A DNA stretch of 64,000 nucleotides from JALYOC01 sp036675345 (GTDB taxonomy: Bacteria > Myxococcota > Myxococcia > Myxococcales > Myxococcaceae), in assembly GCA_036675345.1 (NCBI GenBank), contig JAKFFE010000031.1, forward strand, positions 124,001 through 188,000. Direction: 5' to 3'. The notes under the pieces are model-generated. The model did no database searches and was not told the origin of the DNA. It saw nothing but the letters and a program-made list of their open reading frames with translations. The translations under genes and the position numbers were made by a program. Below, one piece after another: positions 1 through 8,809 of the stretch (position 1 is the stretch's first letter; each line of letters opens with the position of its first letter).

Positions 1-864
1 CACGAACACCCCGAACAGGATCGATCGCCGGGTCAGCTCGGCGTTGGCCCGCAGCGCGTCGCTCTTCTCCACCTCCACCAGCACCGCCAGCCGGGAGATC
101 GGGACCAGCGAGAAGGCGCCGATCCGCTCGTTCTCCCGGGTCTGGTATTCGTGCACCCCGCTGGAGACGGTGCTGGCCAGGGCCCGCTGGACGATCTGCT
201 GCCCCGACCAGTCCGCGTGGGCCAGCATCTGCTGGGGATCGGGGTGGACCACGATCTGCCCACGGTCATCCACCAGGTACACGTCGGACAGCTTGGGGCG
301 GGCGAAGATCCGCAGCATCCGGAACGGGGCCAGGTCGGCGACGATCACCCGCCGCCCCTCCTGGATCGGCACCGCCAGCCGCAGCAGCGCCAGGTCCGGG
401 GGGAGGCTGCCGTTGATCAACAAGGCCTGTTGCGCCGCCGCCTTCTCCAGCGGGATCGGGCTGGCCTCCCGCGCCGCCCGCAGATCCTCGGCCTGGTAGT
501 TCAGCTGCTCCAGCCGCCGGGTCTGCACCGAGTCGAACACCCGGCGGTAGGGGCCCCCCTCCTCCCTCGCCCACACCTCCAGCCCCAGCAGATCCTCGTC
601 GGCCTCGAACAGCGAGGCGGCGGCGTCTCCACTCCCGGAGGCGGCCTGCTGCGCACCGAAGTAGCGCAGCTGGTCCAGCTCGCTGGAGAGGTGGGAGCCC
701 ACCTCCTCCGCCAGGGTCCCCGCCAGCCGCCCGGAGAAGTCGAACAGGTAGGCCAGCTTGTCCGAGGTGAACAGGGCGCTGGCCAAAGAGAGGTAGGTCC
801 CCAGCGCCAGGATCAGCACCCCGCCCATCAGGGCCAGCATCTGGTAGCGGATCGAGAGGCGCAT
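1..864 (-). CDS. dCache-type membrane sensor, C-terminus cut off by window edge
   Basis: The first 288 codons of an incomplete gene, read from ATG at 864. The protein opens with a short basic stretch (MRLSIRYQ) and one transmembrane helix (about residues 8-28). A periplasmic domain of roughly 240 residues follows, containing a VYLVDDRGQIVVHP segment typical of dCache sensor domains. A second hydrophobic helix (SILFGVFV) starts just as the sequence ends. The missing part probably carries a HAMP and an output domain; in related delta-proteobacterial operons this is often an adenylate/guanylate cyclase or kinase, but none of it is visible here. It is the last visible gene of a five-gene minus-strand operon and starts 3 bases after the stop of the preceding lipoprotein gene. 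It likely senses a periplasmic or envelope signal. Confidence 0.75.
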   Translation of the reverse strand, partial: MRLSIRYQMLALMGGVLILALGTYLSLASALFTSDKLAYLFDFSGRLAGTLAEEVGSHLSSELDQLRYFGAQQAASGSGDAAASLFEADEDLLGLEVWAREEGGPYRRVFDSVQTRRLEQLNYQAEDLRAAREASPIPLEKAAAQQALLINGSLPPDLALLRLAVPIQEGRRVIVADLAPFRMLRIFARPKLSDVYLVDDRGQIVVHPDPQQMLAHADWSGQQIVQRALASTVSSGVHEYQTRENERIGAFSLVPISRLAVLVEVEKSDALRANAELTRRSILFGVFV

Positions 865-867
865 CGT

Positions 868-3171
868 TCAGCCCTGGGAGCTCTCTTCGGCGCCCAGATC
901 GGGCAGCGGTCCAAACCAGCCGCCATCGGAGGCGCCGTTGACCTCCACCGGCAGCGGGGCCCCGGCGTTGATTCCCGGGCTGCCCGGCCGGAGCCGGAAG
1001 TCTCCTCGCGCCGGCGCCAGATAGCCCGGGTCCGCCTCCACCGAACCGGCGTCGGGGCTGCCCACGCAGTAGGCGCCAAAGGCGTTGCCCCACACCCCGT
1101 TGGGGTTCTGCTGGGCGAAGGAGGAGACCGCGCCGCAGGCCCCGAACTCCAGATTCCCGGTCAGCAGGTTGTTGCGCAGATCGACCCCGTTGGACTGGGA
1201 GGAGACCTGGGCCCCGTCACCGGCGTTGCCGTGCAGGGTGTTGTGCCAGGCCCGGGCGCCGGAGCTCCCCTGGGACACCGCCAGCCCCGAGCCACCATTG
1301 GCCCAGATCCGACACTGCAGCACCTGGGCGCCGTTGGAGCTGGCCGCCACCTCCACCCCGCCCAGGGCGTTGTCCCGGATCATCACCCCGCGCACCGTGT
1401 TCCCGGTCTTCTTCACGTGGACCCCAAAGCCGCCAAAGCCCCGGACCTCCACCCCCGGCCCCAGCTGGGAGGGGCCGTCGTTGAACTGCACCCCATCCCC
1501 GGCTCCGTCCCGCAGCAGCGAGTCGGCCACCTGGGCCCCGGAGCCCTCGATCAGCAGGGTGGGGGCGGGACACCCGGACAGCTCCAGCCCGATCACCCAC
1601 TGCCCGGTCCCGTCCAGGGTCAGACACGGGCTGCTGGGACTGGCGGAGGAGAAGTCGATCCGGATCCCCGGTCCTCCGGCCAGGCGGGCTCCGGGGGCGG
1701 TGAGCGGAGGCAGGTTCTGGCTGCCCACGGTCATCGGCGCGGCGAAGACGATGGTCCGCGAGGCCGCCTGCGCGTTGACGTACAGGATCGCCTCTCGCAC
1801 CGAGAGCCCGGTGCCGCCGGGCGCCTGGGGAGTGGCGGCCAGATCCAGCTCGTCCGCGGGGGTGGTGACCACCACCGCCTCCCCGGCGGTGGCCACCGCC
1901 AGGTACCGGGTGGCGGCGTGGCGGTTGCCGGCCGGATCCTGGATCTCCACCGACAGCGGGAACAGCCCGGCGGTGGGGAACAGCCGGGTGCGGGAGGCCA
2001 GCGCTTCGAACGGGGTCTCGAAGCTGCCGTCGCCATCCAGATCCCAGCGGGCCAGCAGCGCCGGATTGGGCGTCTCCAGATCCCGGGTGCAGCCGGGATC
2101 CAGCCGGACGGTGACCGGGGCCACCGCCCCCTGGGTGGAGAGGGTCAGGCAGGCCAGCGGATCGGTGTCTCCGCACACCGCGCTGCCCCGGCAGCCTCCG
2201 GCCACGCAGACATCCCCGGTGGTGCAGTCGTAGCCGTCCTCGCAGCTCCCGGCGCGATCGGGGTGCTGACACAGGCCGGTGAGGGGATCGCAGCTCCCCG
2301 CCTCCTGGCAGTCGGACCCCGGGCAGCTGACCTGCGCGGTGGGCGCGGCGCAGACCCCGGCCTGGCAGGACTCGCCCAGGGTGCAGGCGTCAGCATCGCT
2401 GCACGGGGTGCCGTTGGCCTGCTCGGGCGTCGAGCAGAGCCCGGTGGCCGGATCGCAGCTGCCGTCCAGGTGGCAGGCGTCCTGGGCCTGGCAGCGGACC
2501 GTGCCGGAGGGCGCGCCGCACACCTGCGCGGTGCAGGTCTCTCCCCAGGTGCACCCATCGCCGTCGTCACAGCCGGTGCCATCCGGGGTCGGGGACCAGG
2601 CGAGGGGAGTGATCGAGGGATCGCAGCGCAGACAGGCGGCGTCGGGAGCGGCGGTGCCGGTCACCTCACAGGCCCCGTCGATCAGGCAGAAGCCAGGGAC
2701 GAAGGAGGTCTGGCAGCGGAAGGCCACGCAGGCGTCCTGGGTGCAGGCAATCCCATCTTCACAGTCCACCGCGGAGAGACACTCCGGGGCCACCGTGAAC
2801 GCTGCCTCCAGGGTGGCGCTCCGGTCCCACGGATCGCGCACCTCCACCCGGTAGGTGCCGCCGGGGATCTGCGCCGGGACCACCGCGGAGAGCTCGGTCT
2901 GGCTGATCCACTCCACCCCGGTCAGCTCCACCCGCACCGTGGCCGAGACCAGCGAGACCTGGAACGTTCCCAACGGCTCCGCCTGCCCGGGACGGTCCAG
3001 CTCGGCGCGCACCCGGACGGTGAACGGGCCTCCGGTGAGCCGGACCGGGGTCGGCAGGGCGGCCAGGGTCTGGTCGGGGGTGATCGCGGCCAGCGCCGGA
3101 GCGGGAGGCAGCCGTGCGCCGCAGCCGGTCACCAGCGCCAGGGTCAGCAGCCACAGCGGGGCGCGGTTCAT
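868..3171 (-). CDS. Cys-rich, PKD-like and beta-helix surface lipoprotein
   Basis: A 767-residue predicted lipoprotein. The start is ATG at 3171, which overlaps the upstream stop (ATGA) and gives a signal peptide with lipobox LVTGC (Cys17). A longer in-frame ORF exists but its extra 80 residues are not signal-like. After the anchor come an IPT/TIG-like beta domain (to about residue 125) and Cys-rich repeats of the CEDGIACTQDAC type (about 130-305). A PKD-like segment with DLDGDGSFETP follows, then a CSLREA-like motif (LSVREAILYVNAQ) leading into right-handed beta-helix repeats up to the C-terminus. This architecture is common among myxobacterial surface proteins. It is probably displayed at the outer membrane with the FN3/barrel protein encoded just upstream; the ligand is unknown. 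Confidence 0.8.
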   Translation of the reverse strand: MNRAPLWLLTLALVTGCGARLPPAPALAAITPDQTLAALPTPVRLTGGPFTVRVRAELDRPGQAEPLGTFQVSLVSATVRVELTGVEWISQTELSAVVPAQIPGGTYRVEVRDPWDRSATLEAAFTVAPECLSAVDCEDGIACTQDACVAFRCQTSFVPGFCLIDGACEVTGTAAPDAACLRCDPSITPLAWSPTPDGTGCDDGDGCTWGETCTAQVCGAPSGTVRCQAQDACHLDGSCDPATGLCSTPEQANGTPCSDADACTLGESCQAGVCAAPTAQVSCPGSDCQEAGSCDPLTGLCQHPDRAGSCEDGYDCTTGDVCVAGGCRGSAVCGDTDPLACLTLSTQGAVAPVTVRLDPGCTRDLETPNPALLARWDLDGDGSFETPFEALASRTRLFPTAGLFPLSVEIQDPAGNRHAATRYLAVATAGEAVVVTTPADELDLAATPQAPGGTGLSVREAILYVNAQAASRTIVFAAPMTVGSQNLPPLTAPGARLAGGPGIRIDFSSASPSSPCLTLDGTGQWVIGLELSGCPAPTLLIEGSGAQVADSLLRDGAGDGVQFNDGPSQLGPGVEVRGFGGFGVHVKKTGNTVRGVMIRDNALGGVEVAASSNGAQVLQCRIWANGGSGLAVSQGSSGARAWHNTLHGNAGDGAQVSSQSNGVDLRNNLLTGNLEFGACGAVSSFAQQNPNGVWGNAFGAYCVGSPDAGSVEADPGYLAPARGDFRLRPGSPGINAGAPLPVEVNGASDGGWFGPLPDLGAEESSQG

Positions 3172-5144
3172 AGCAGCGCCACCCGGTATCCCACGGTGGC
3201 GGTCAGTCCGCCCGTCCTCAGCCGCACATCCGGATCGGCGAACTCGCCCAGGGTGTAGGAGAGCTCCAGGGTCGCCGCGCCCGGTCCCCACTGGCGCAGC
3301 CCCCCCAACAGCAGCTGCACCCCGGGGACGGCTCCCCCGGTGACCAGCTGGCCCAAAGAGACCCGCAGCAGCTGGAGGGAGGGGCCCGCCGCCCCGTAGA
3401 GGGTCAACCATGGCAGGGGATGATCATAGGAGATCAGCAAGGAGGCGCGCCCCACCTGGGCCTGGGCCTCCAGGGATCCGGACGGGGTCTGCAGCTGCCG
3501 GCCGCCGAAGTAGCCGCCGGCCCGCACACCCAGCCCCAGCCGGTAGCCCAGCACCGGCAGCCGGCCCTCCAGCACCAGCCCCAGATAGGGAGAGTTGAGC
3601 GTCCCCAGGGTGGCGTTCCAGCCCAGGTCCGCCCCGGCCCGCACCATCCCCTGGGGAGGGGCCAGCCCCAGCCTGGCGGTGCTCTCGAACGTCCGCTCCC
3701 GGACCAGGATCCACGCCTGCCGGCTGGTGGGAGCGGAGGCGGGCGCGGTGAAGGTGGCGGCATAGAACCCCTCCTGCTCCCGCGCCTCGGTGATGGTCCC
3801 GCTGGTCACGCTCAGCTGCGGATGCGCGCCGCGGATCGGCCGGCCCTGGGCGTCGAAGAGGCGGATGGAGACCCCGGTGGTGGCCCGTCCGTCCGCGACC
3901 AGGGAGGGGGCGGCGGTCAGGATCTCCGCCCGGTGGGTGGGGGGCAGGCCCAGGTACATCCGGCGGCGCTCGCTCCACTCTCCGGGTCCGTCAAAGGCGT
4001 CCAGCGCGCGCACCCGCCAGGAGAAGGCGCCCTCTCCCGGCGGATCGACGGCCAGCTCGGTGCCGGGGGTGAGGGAGATCAGCGGGGGCGCGTCGTCCGC
4101 GGGGTCCAGCTGCAGCTGGTAGGCGGCGGCCCCGGGGACCGGCGCCCAGCGGAAGCCCAGCCCGCGCTCCTTGGGCACCACCGCTCCCGGTTCGGGCACC
4201 AGGGGCTGGGGCGCGGCCAACGGGGGCGCCAATGCCAGCTGCAGCGGCTGGGCGGCGGACACGCTGGCCACCTCTCCTCCCTCGCCCTCCACCTGCACCC
4301 GCAGGAAGTAACTGCCCTCGGAGAGCCCGGTGAACAAACAGCGCTCCTGCTGCTCCACCCGCAGCGAGGAGGCCAGGGAGGTGAAGTCCGCGTCCCGCGC
4401 CAGCTGCACCACATAGGCGGCGGCGCCCAGCACCCCCTCCCAGCGCACCTCCACCTCTCCGGGCGCCTGGCGCAAGGTGAGCACGGCGCCGGGCGCCGGA
4501 GCGGTGATCCGCGGCGCGGCCAGGCTGATCAGGAACCGGCGGGGCTGGCTCCAGGCGCCCGCCCCGGAGGGATTCACCCCGCGCACCCGCCAGGTCCAGC
4601 TCCCGGCGCCGGAGGGGGAGAAGACCCACGAGGTGCGGGAGGTGGAGAGGGACTGCTCCTGCCCGGCGGTGTTTCCCACCCGCAGCTGGTAGGCGGTGGC
4701 CCCGGGCACCCGGCCCCAGGAGAGGGTCACCTGCGGCGGCGGATCGCTCCAGGGGAACTGGGCGTTGGCGTCCGGACCGGTGGGCACCGCCTCCGACAGC
4801 GGCGTCTCCTCGGAGCGAGGGGTGGGATCCTGGTACGGCTGGATGGTGCGCGGCTGGCTCCAGTCCCCCTTCCGGCCGGCGGCGTCCACGCTGCGCACCC
4901 GCCAATGGAAGAGGCGGGTGGGCAGCGCGTTCCAGCGGTAGCCGTTGAGCGCGACCCGCTCCCGCAACACCACCTCGGTGAACGCGGGATCGCGGGCGAT
5001 CTCCAGCTCATAGGCCACCGCGTCCCCCACCCGGGTCCAGCGGAGGGCCACGCTCGCACGGGGGACGTCCTCGGCGGCGGAGGTGCACAGGGGCGCCAGC
5101 AGCGCCAGCGCCAGCAGGGCGCGCCTAGAGGGGGCCCGCATCAC
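3168..5144 (-). CDS. FN3/Big_1 repeat protein with C-terminal outer-membrane beta-barrel
   Basis: A 658-residue protein with a signal peptide (hydrophobic LLALALLAPLCTSA). Residues 25-400 hold several fibronectin-III-like repeats, each with a WRVR(A/S/G)-type strand followed by GxWSQPR-like motifs. A bacterial Ig/invasin-like (Big_1) domain follows (about 410-500, starting ADGRATTGVSIRLFDAQG). The last 150 residues alternate polar and aromatic/hydrophobic residues and end in a hydrophobic strand (TATVGYRVALL), as expected of an outer-membrane barrel. Its 5' end overlaps the FecR-domain gene by 20 bases and its 3' end overlaps the lipoprotein gene by 4, so the genes are translationally coupled. 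Likely an outer-membrane or adhesion component of the same sensory module. Confidence 0.75.
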   Translation of the reverse strand: MMRAPSRRALLALALLAPLCTSAAEDVPRASVALRWTRVGDAVAYELEIARDPAFTEVVLRERVALNGYRWNALPTRLFHWRVRSVDAAGRKGDWSQPRTIQPYQDPTPRSEETPLSEAVPTGPDANAQFPWSDPPPQVTLSWGRVPGATAYQLRVGNTAGQEQSLSTSRTSWVFSPSGAGSWTWRVRGVNPSGAGAWSQPRRFLISLAAPRITAPAPGAVLTLRQAPGEVEVRWEGVLGAAAYVVQLARDADFTSLASSLRVEQQERCLFTGLSEGSYFLRVQVEGEGGEVASVSAAQPLQLALAPPLAAPQPLVPEPGAVVPKERGLGFRWAPVPGAAAYQLQLDPADDAPPLISLTPGTELAVDPPGEGAFSWRVRALDAFDGPGEWSERRRMYLGLPPTHRAEILTAAPSLVADGRATTGVSIRLFDAQGRPIRGAHPQLSVTSGTITEAREQEGFYAATFTAPASAPTSRQAWILVRERTFESTARLGLAPPQGMVRAGADLGWNATLGTLNSPYLGLVLEGRLPVLGYRLGLGVRAGGYFGGRQLQTPSGSLEAQAQVGRASLLISYDHPLPWLTLYGAAGPSLQLLRVSLGQLVTGGAVPGVQLLLGGLRQWGPGAATLELSYTLGEFADPDVRLRTGGLTATVGYRVALL

Positions 5145-6357
5145 GGCTGGGGATCTCGATCTCCGGTTCGCTCAGCACCGGCGCGGCGGGGAGGGGTTGG
5201 AGGAGGATGCGGAAGGGAGAGGCCGGTGACCACTGCCCCCACTGGCCGGCGATCTTTGCCCGGACCCGCCACCAGAAGGCGCCCTCCGGGGCTTGGGTCC
5301 ACCGGTGCCGGGACAAGGGGGCCTCCCACTGGAACAGTGGCTGGGCGAAGCCGGGATCCGCCGCCACCTCCAGCTGGTAGCCGGCCGCGCCCTCCACCTC
5401 CGACCAGCGCAGCTCCACCGTGGACTCCGGATAGCGCTCGTCCCGGGCAGGGGAAATCACCTGGGGGGCGGCGTCCTCCAGCAGGGTCAGCCCCCGCCGC
5501 TCGGACAGCGGTCTGCCTTGCGCGTCCACCACCCGCCACCAGTAAAGGCCGGGGGCCAGCCCGGAGGCGATCAGTCCGTCCGCGCCGGTCTCCGGCAGCG
5601 GCGAGCCGAACGCGCGATCGGCGGACAGCTGCAGCGAGGCCCCTTGGGGGCTGGGCGTCCAGGCGAACCGCAGCGGGGTGCGCGCCAGCGCCCGGTGCCG
5701 GGGGGCGGGGGACTGGAGGGTGACCTGGGGCGTCTGGGTGCGGACCATCGCGCTCCCGGCGGAGAAGCGGCCGGACTCCCGCGGACCCAACCGGCTGGGA
5801 CCCTCCGGTCCCTGGACCGAGACCTCTCCTTGTTGAACCGCGATCTGCGCGCCGGTGGCCTCCAGGGACAGCTCCGCCCGGGCGTTGGGCTGCAGCGCCG
5901 CCACCCTGCCGTGGGCCTCCAGCGACAGCGCCTGCGCTCCGCTGGTGCCGGAGAGCGAACCCTTGTGGACCGCCACCCGCGGGGGCTCCAGCAGATCCCG
6001 TCCCGGCGGCTCCAGCACCACCAGGGTGTTCTGATCCAGCTCCAGCTGGGCGCCCCCCTCCAGGTCCACCAGGGCGGAGGAGGCGGGCGCCACGAACAGC
6101 GCATCCCCCACGAACACCGGGTCCCCGTTCCCGGCCGGATACCAGATCAGGGTGCCGGCCGGCCGGCGGCGCACCTCCCCCACCTGGAAGGTGAGGGTGC
6201 CGGCCTGGGGAGTGGGAGGGGTCCAGCCCACCGGACGCAGGGTAGCGGGCTGGGACAGCAGATACCCACTGAGCAGCGCCGCCAGCAACGCCACCGCCGA
6301 GAGGGCCCAGTCCAGATCCGGGCTCTGATCGCGGGGGGTGATGGGCGCGCCCCGCAT
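5125..6357 (-). CDS. Membrane-anchored FecR-domain protein with FN3-like repeats
   Basis: A 410-residue protein. A short cytoplasmic N-terminus precedes one transmembrane helix (about residues 17-35, WALSAVALLAALLSGYLL). A FecR-type beta domain follows (about 50-200), recognisable by VGEVRRRPAG, FVGDALFVAPASSALVDL, an EGRVAAL-like strand and GEVSVQGPEG. The rest carries FN3-like repeats with WWRVR(A/V) strands like those of the next gene. Classical FecR proteins are periplasmic regulators of ECF sigma factors, but no sigma factor is adjacent here. Instead it lies between a response regulator (stop 3 bases upstream) and an outer-membrane protein. It probably scaffolds or senses in the periplasm for the downstream dCache receptor. 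Confidence 0.82.
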   Translation of the reverse strand: MRGAPITPRDQSPDLDWALSAVALLAALLSGYLLSQPATLRPVGWTPPTPQAGTLTFQVGEVRRRPAGTLIWYPAGNGDPVFVGDALFVAPASSALVDLEGGAQLELDQNTLVVLEPPGRDLLEPPRVAVHKGSLSGTSGAQALSLEAHGRVAALQPNARAELSLEATGAQIAVQQGEVSVQGPEGPSRLGPRESGRFSAGSAMVRTQTPQVTLQSPAPRHRALARTPLRFAWTPSPQGASLQLSADRAFGSPLPETGADGLIASGLAPGLYWWRVVDAQGRPLSERRGLTLLEDAAPQVISPARDERYPESTVELRWSEVEGAAGYQLEVAADPGFAQPLFQWEAPLSRHRWTQAPEGAFWWRVRAKIAGQWGQWSPASPFRILLQPLPAAPVLSEPEIEIPSRDAGPL

Positions 6358-6360
6358 CCT

Positions 6361-6768
6361 TCAACCCTGCGCCGGCGCCGTCTCCCGTCCGGTGGCGATG
6401 GCCGCGTCACAGGCGGTGACGATCTCCAGGATCCCGAACGGCTTGACCACGTAGGCAAAGAGGCCCAGCTCGCGGGCGGTCTGCTTGGTCTCCGGGGTGG
6501 GAAAGCCGGTGATCATGATCGCCTGCAGTCCGGGGTGCTGGGTCCGGGCCAGTCGTAGCACCTCCAGCCCGTCGATCCCCGGCAGGTTCTTGTCCACGAT
6601 CAGCAGGTCGAAGCGTTCCTTGGCCAGCCGCTGCAGCCCCAGCTCGCCGGTCTCCGCCAGCACCACCTGGTGGCCGGCGCCGGAGAGGACGCGATCCAGC
6701 AACTGCAGCGCCGAGCGCTCGTCGTCAACAACCAGGATCCGACCGGGGACCTTCGCCTTCGTCTGCAC
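6361..6768 (-). CDS. Single-domain response regulator (CheY-like receiver)
   Basis: A 135-residue stand-alone receiver domain. Start GTG at 6768 is chosen because a strong ribosome-binding site (AAGGAGG) lies just upstream and because it puts ILVVDDE near the N-terminus; an upstream in-frame extension of several hundred residues is not receiver-like. Acidic pocket residues Asp15/Asp16, phosphoacceptor Asp59 (LLIVDKNLPG) and the conserved lysine in VVKPFG are present. There is no output domain, so it would act by protein-protein contact. It is the promoter-proximal gene of the FecR/dCache operon and probably relays or modulates the signal of the truncated receptor at the operon's far end. Confidence 0.9.
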   Translation of the reverse strand: MQTKAKVPGRILVVDDERSALQLLDRVLSGAGHQVVLAETGELGLQRLAKERFDLLIVDKNLPGIDGLEVLRLARTQHPGLQAIMITGFPTPETKQTARELGLFAYVVKPFGILEIVTACDAAIATGRETAPAQG

Positions 6769-6855
6769 GCTCCCTCCTTGGTGCCGCGGAGCCCTCCCAC
6801 CATACCGCGTCCGTCGCCAGGTGGCGCGGCTCGTTGGCTGTGGCAACCTGGGGGG

Positions 6856-8028
6856 GTGAACGTCCTGTTCCTCTCGCCCCACTTCCCGCCCCAGTTCTGG
6901 TTCTTCTGCCAGGCGCTGCGGGCCCAGGGGGTGACCACGCTGGGCCTGGGGGACGTCCCCCACAGCTCGCTCCCGCACCCGGTGCAGGGCGCGCTGGATG
7001 GCTATCTGGCGGTCAGCTCCCTGGCGGACTTCGTCCACCACTACGACGACGTGCTGCGGGGAGTGGCGTACCTGATCTCCCAGCATGGCCGGATCGACCG
7101 GATCGACTCCCTCAACGAGTTCTGGCTCCCGCTGGAGGCCCGGCTCCGCGAGGACTTCAACGTCCCCGGCCCCCGGCCCAGCGATCTGGCCCGGAACCGC
7201 AGCAAGACCGGGATGGCGGAGATCTTCACCGGCGCGGGGATCCCCTTTCCCACCGGCCGCCGGGTGGAGGGACCAGAGGAGGTGCGGGCCTTCTCCCTCC
7301 AGCACGGGTTCCCGCTGGTGCTCAAGCCGGACATCGGAGTGGGGGCGGCCAACACCTGGCGGGTGGACAACGCCCAGCAGCTGGAGGCCTCGCTGCCCCA
7401 GGTCCAACCCGGCTACCGGGTCGAGCGCTTCGAGCATGGGACCCTGGTCTCCTACGACGGGCTCTGCGACCGGGAGGGGCGGATCGTCTTTGAGACCTCG
7501 CACGTCTACAGCTCGGGGGTGATGGACATCGTCAACCGCGGGCTGGACGTCTTCTACTACTCGCGGCGGGAGCTGCCCCCGGCCCTGGTGGAGCTGGGAC
7601 GCAAGGCGGTACGGGCCTTCGGGATCCAGGAGCGCTTCTTCCACATCGAGTTCTTCGAGCGGCCCGACGGTTCCTTGTGCGCGCTGGAGATCAACGTCCG
7701 GCCGCCCGGTGGCTTCACCACCGACATGATGAACTACGCCTGCGACTTCGACATCTACGGGCTGTGGGCCAAGGTGATCACCGGCCAGGACCTGAGCGAC
7801 TTCCAGTACCAGCGCCGCTACCACGTGGCCCATGCCTCGCGGCGGCACGGCCGGGACTACCGGGTGCAGTCATCGCAGCTGCGCGGTCAGCTGGGAGAGC
7901 GGCTGCTGCTGGATCGCGAGGTCCCCAAGGTCCTCTCCGGGGCGATGGGGAACCACCTGTACATGCTGCGCAGCCCCCAGCTGCCTCCGCTGCTGGAGGC
8001 GATCCACCTGGTGATGGATCCTCCCTGA
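6856..8028 (+). CDS. ATP-grasp domain ligase
   Basis: A 390-residue ATP-grasp protein read from GTG at 6856 (MNVLFLSPHFP). The N-terminal Rossmann-like domain is followed by an ATP-grasp fold. Visible ATP-grasp features are the lysine segment VLKPDIGVGAAN (about residue 155-167) and the Mg/ATP-binding CALEINVRPPGG near residue 275-287. Such enzymes couple ATP hydrolysis to carboxylate-amine or carboxylate-thiol ligation; the substrate cannot be inferred from neighbours. It is transcribed divergently from the response-regulator operon across an 87-base gap. No good Shine-Dalgarno precedes the GTG, so the start is moderately certain. Confidence 0.85.
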   Translation: MNVLFLSPHFPPQFWFFCQALRAQGVTTLGLGDVPHSSLPHPVQGALDGYLAVSSLADFVHHYDDVLRGVAYLISQHGRIDRIDSLNEFWLPLEARLREDFNVPGPRPSDLARNRSKTGMAEIFTGAGIPFPTGRRVEGPEEVRAFSLQHGFPLVLKPDIGVGAANTWRVDNAQQLEASLPQVQPGYRVERFEHGTLVSYDGLCDREGRIVFETSHVYSSGVMDIVNRGLDVFYYSRRELPPALVELGRKAVRAFGIQERFFHIEFFERPDGSLCALEINVRPPGGFTTDMMNYACDFDIYGLWAKVITGQDLSDFQYQRRYHVAHASRRHGRDYRVQSSQLRGQLGERLLLDREVPKVLSGAMGNHLYMLRSPQLPPLLEAIHLVMDPP

Positions 8029-8040
8029 GCGGGGCGCCGC

Positions 8041-8802
8041 TCAGCACAGCAGCCAGCGCAGCGCGAACGGCAGCCGGCGACGCCAGTCCACCTCCGAGTG
8101 CTGGCCTCCCGGCTCCAGCACCAGCATCAGCTCCCGATCCTGGTAGCCCAGCCCCTGGAGGTGCGCGTGGAAACGGCGGGTCTCGGCGCCATAGTCCAGG
8201 GTCACCCCGTCGATGGTCAGCTGCTCGTGCGCGCCGGCATCCAGGTAGATGCGGGTGGGGTGGGGGGGATGCGCCCGCCAGACCGAGAACAGCCGCCGGT
8301 CGCTCCACATCACCGTGGGGGAGAAGGCGCCGATCCGCCCAAAGGTCCCGGCGTGGGCCAGGCCCAGGTACAGCGAGATCAGCCCTCCCAGGGAGGAGCC
8401 GATGGTGGCGGTCCACTCCGGCTGGGGGCGGGTCCGGTAGTGGTGATCCACGAACGGCTTGAGCGATCCTCCCAGCCAGCGCGCGTAGTCCTCTCCCTTG
8501 GCGCGCACCCCCAGCCGCGGATAGTCCCAGGGGGAGTACTCCCCGAAGCGGTCCAGCGCGTGATCCACCCCCACCAGGATCCAGGGGAGCTGCCCGTGGA
8601 GGGCCAGACCCTCCATCGCCCGCTCCGCGCACCAGGTCTCCGGTCGCGCCGAGCGAGGGTCGGCGAACATGTTCTGTCCGTCATGCAGGTAGGCCACCGG
8701 GAAGTGCTGGTCCGGGTGCTGGTGGTAGGCCTCGGGGGTGTAGATGCGGACGGTCCGGGGCGAACCGTCGAAGGAGGGAAGCTGGATCAGGCGCAGGGGC
8801 AT
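8041..8802 (-). CDS. Esterase-D/enterochelin-esterase-like alpha/beta hydrolase
   Basis: A 253-residue alpha/beta hydrolase. The nucleophile elbow GSSLGG (about residues 137-142) supplies the catalytic serine, and the late histidine in GGQHSEVDWRRR is in the right place for the triad. YLHDGQNMF near residue 40 is characteristic of the putative-esterase family that includes enterochelin esterase and antigen 85-like proteins. There is no signal peptide, so it probably acts in the cytoplasm on a small ester. It starts 7 bases after the Smr-domain gene, so the two are probably co-transcribed, but no shared pathway is evident. Confidence 0.85.
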   Translation of the reverse strand: MPLRLIQLPSFDGSPRTVRIYTPEAYHQHPDQHFPVAYLHDGQNMFADPRSARPETWCAERAMEGLALHGQLPWILVGVDHALDRFGEYSPWDYPRLGVRAKGEDYARWLGGSLKPFVDHHYRTRPQPEWTATIGSSLGGLISLYLGLAHAGTFGRIGAFSPTVMWSDRRLFSVWRAHPPHPTRIYLDAGAHEQLTIDGVTLDYGAETRRFHAHLQGLGYQDRELMLVLEPGGQHSEVDWRRRLPFALRWLLC

Positions 8803-8809
8803 GGGGGGG

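Noticed and set aside
151..3258. 1035-codon plus-strand open frame
   Set aside because: Pro/Gly/Gln/His/Arg-rich nonsense composition, no domain, and it lies opposite the lipoprotein and barrel genes. A GC-rich shadow.
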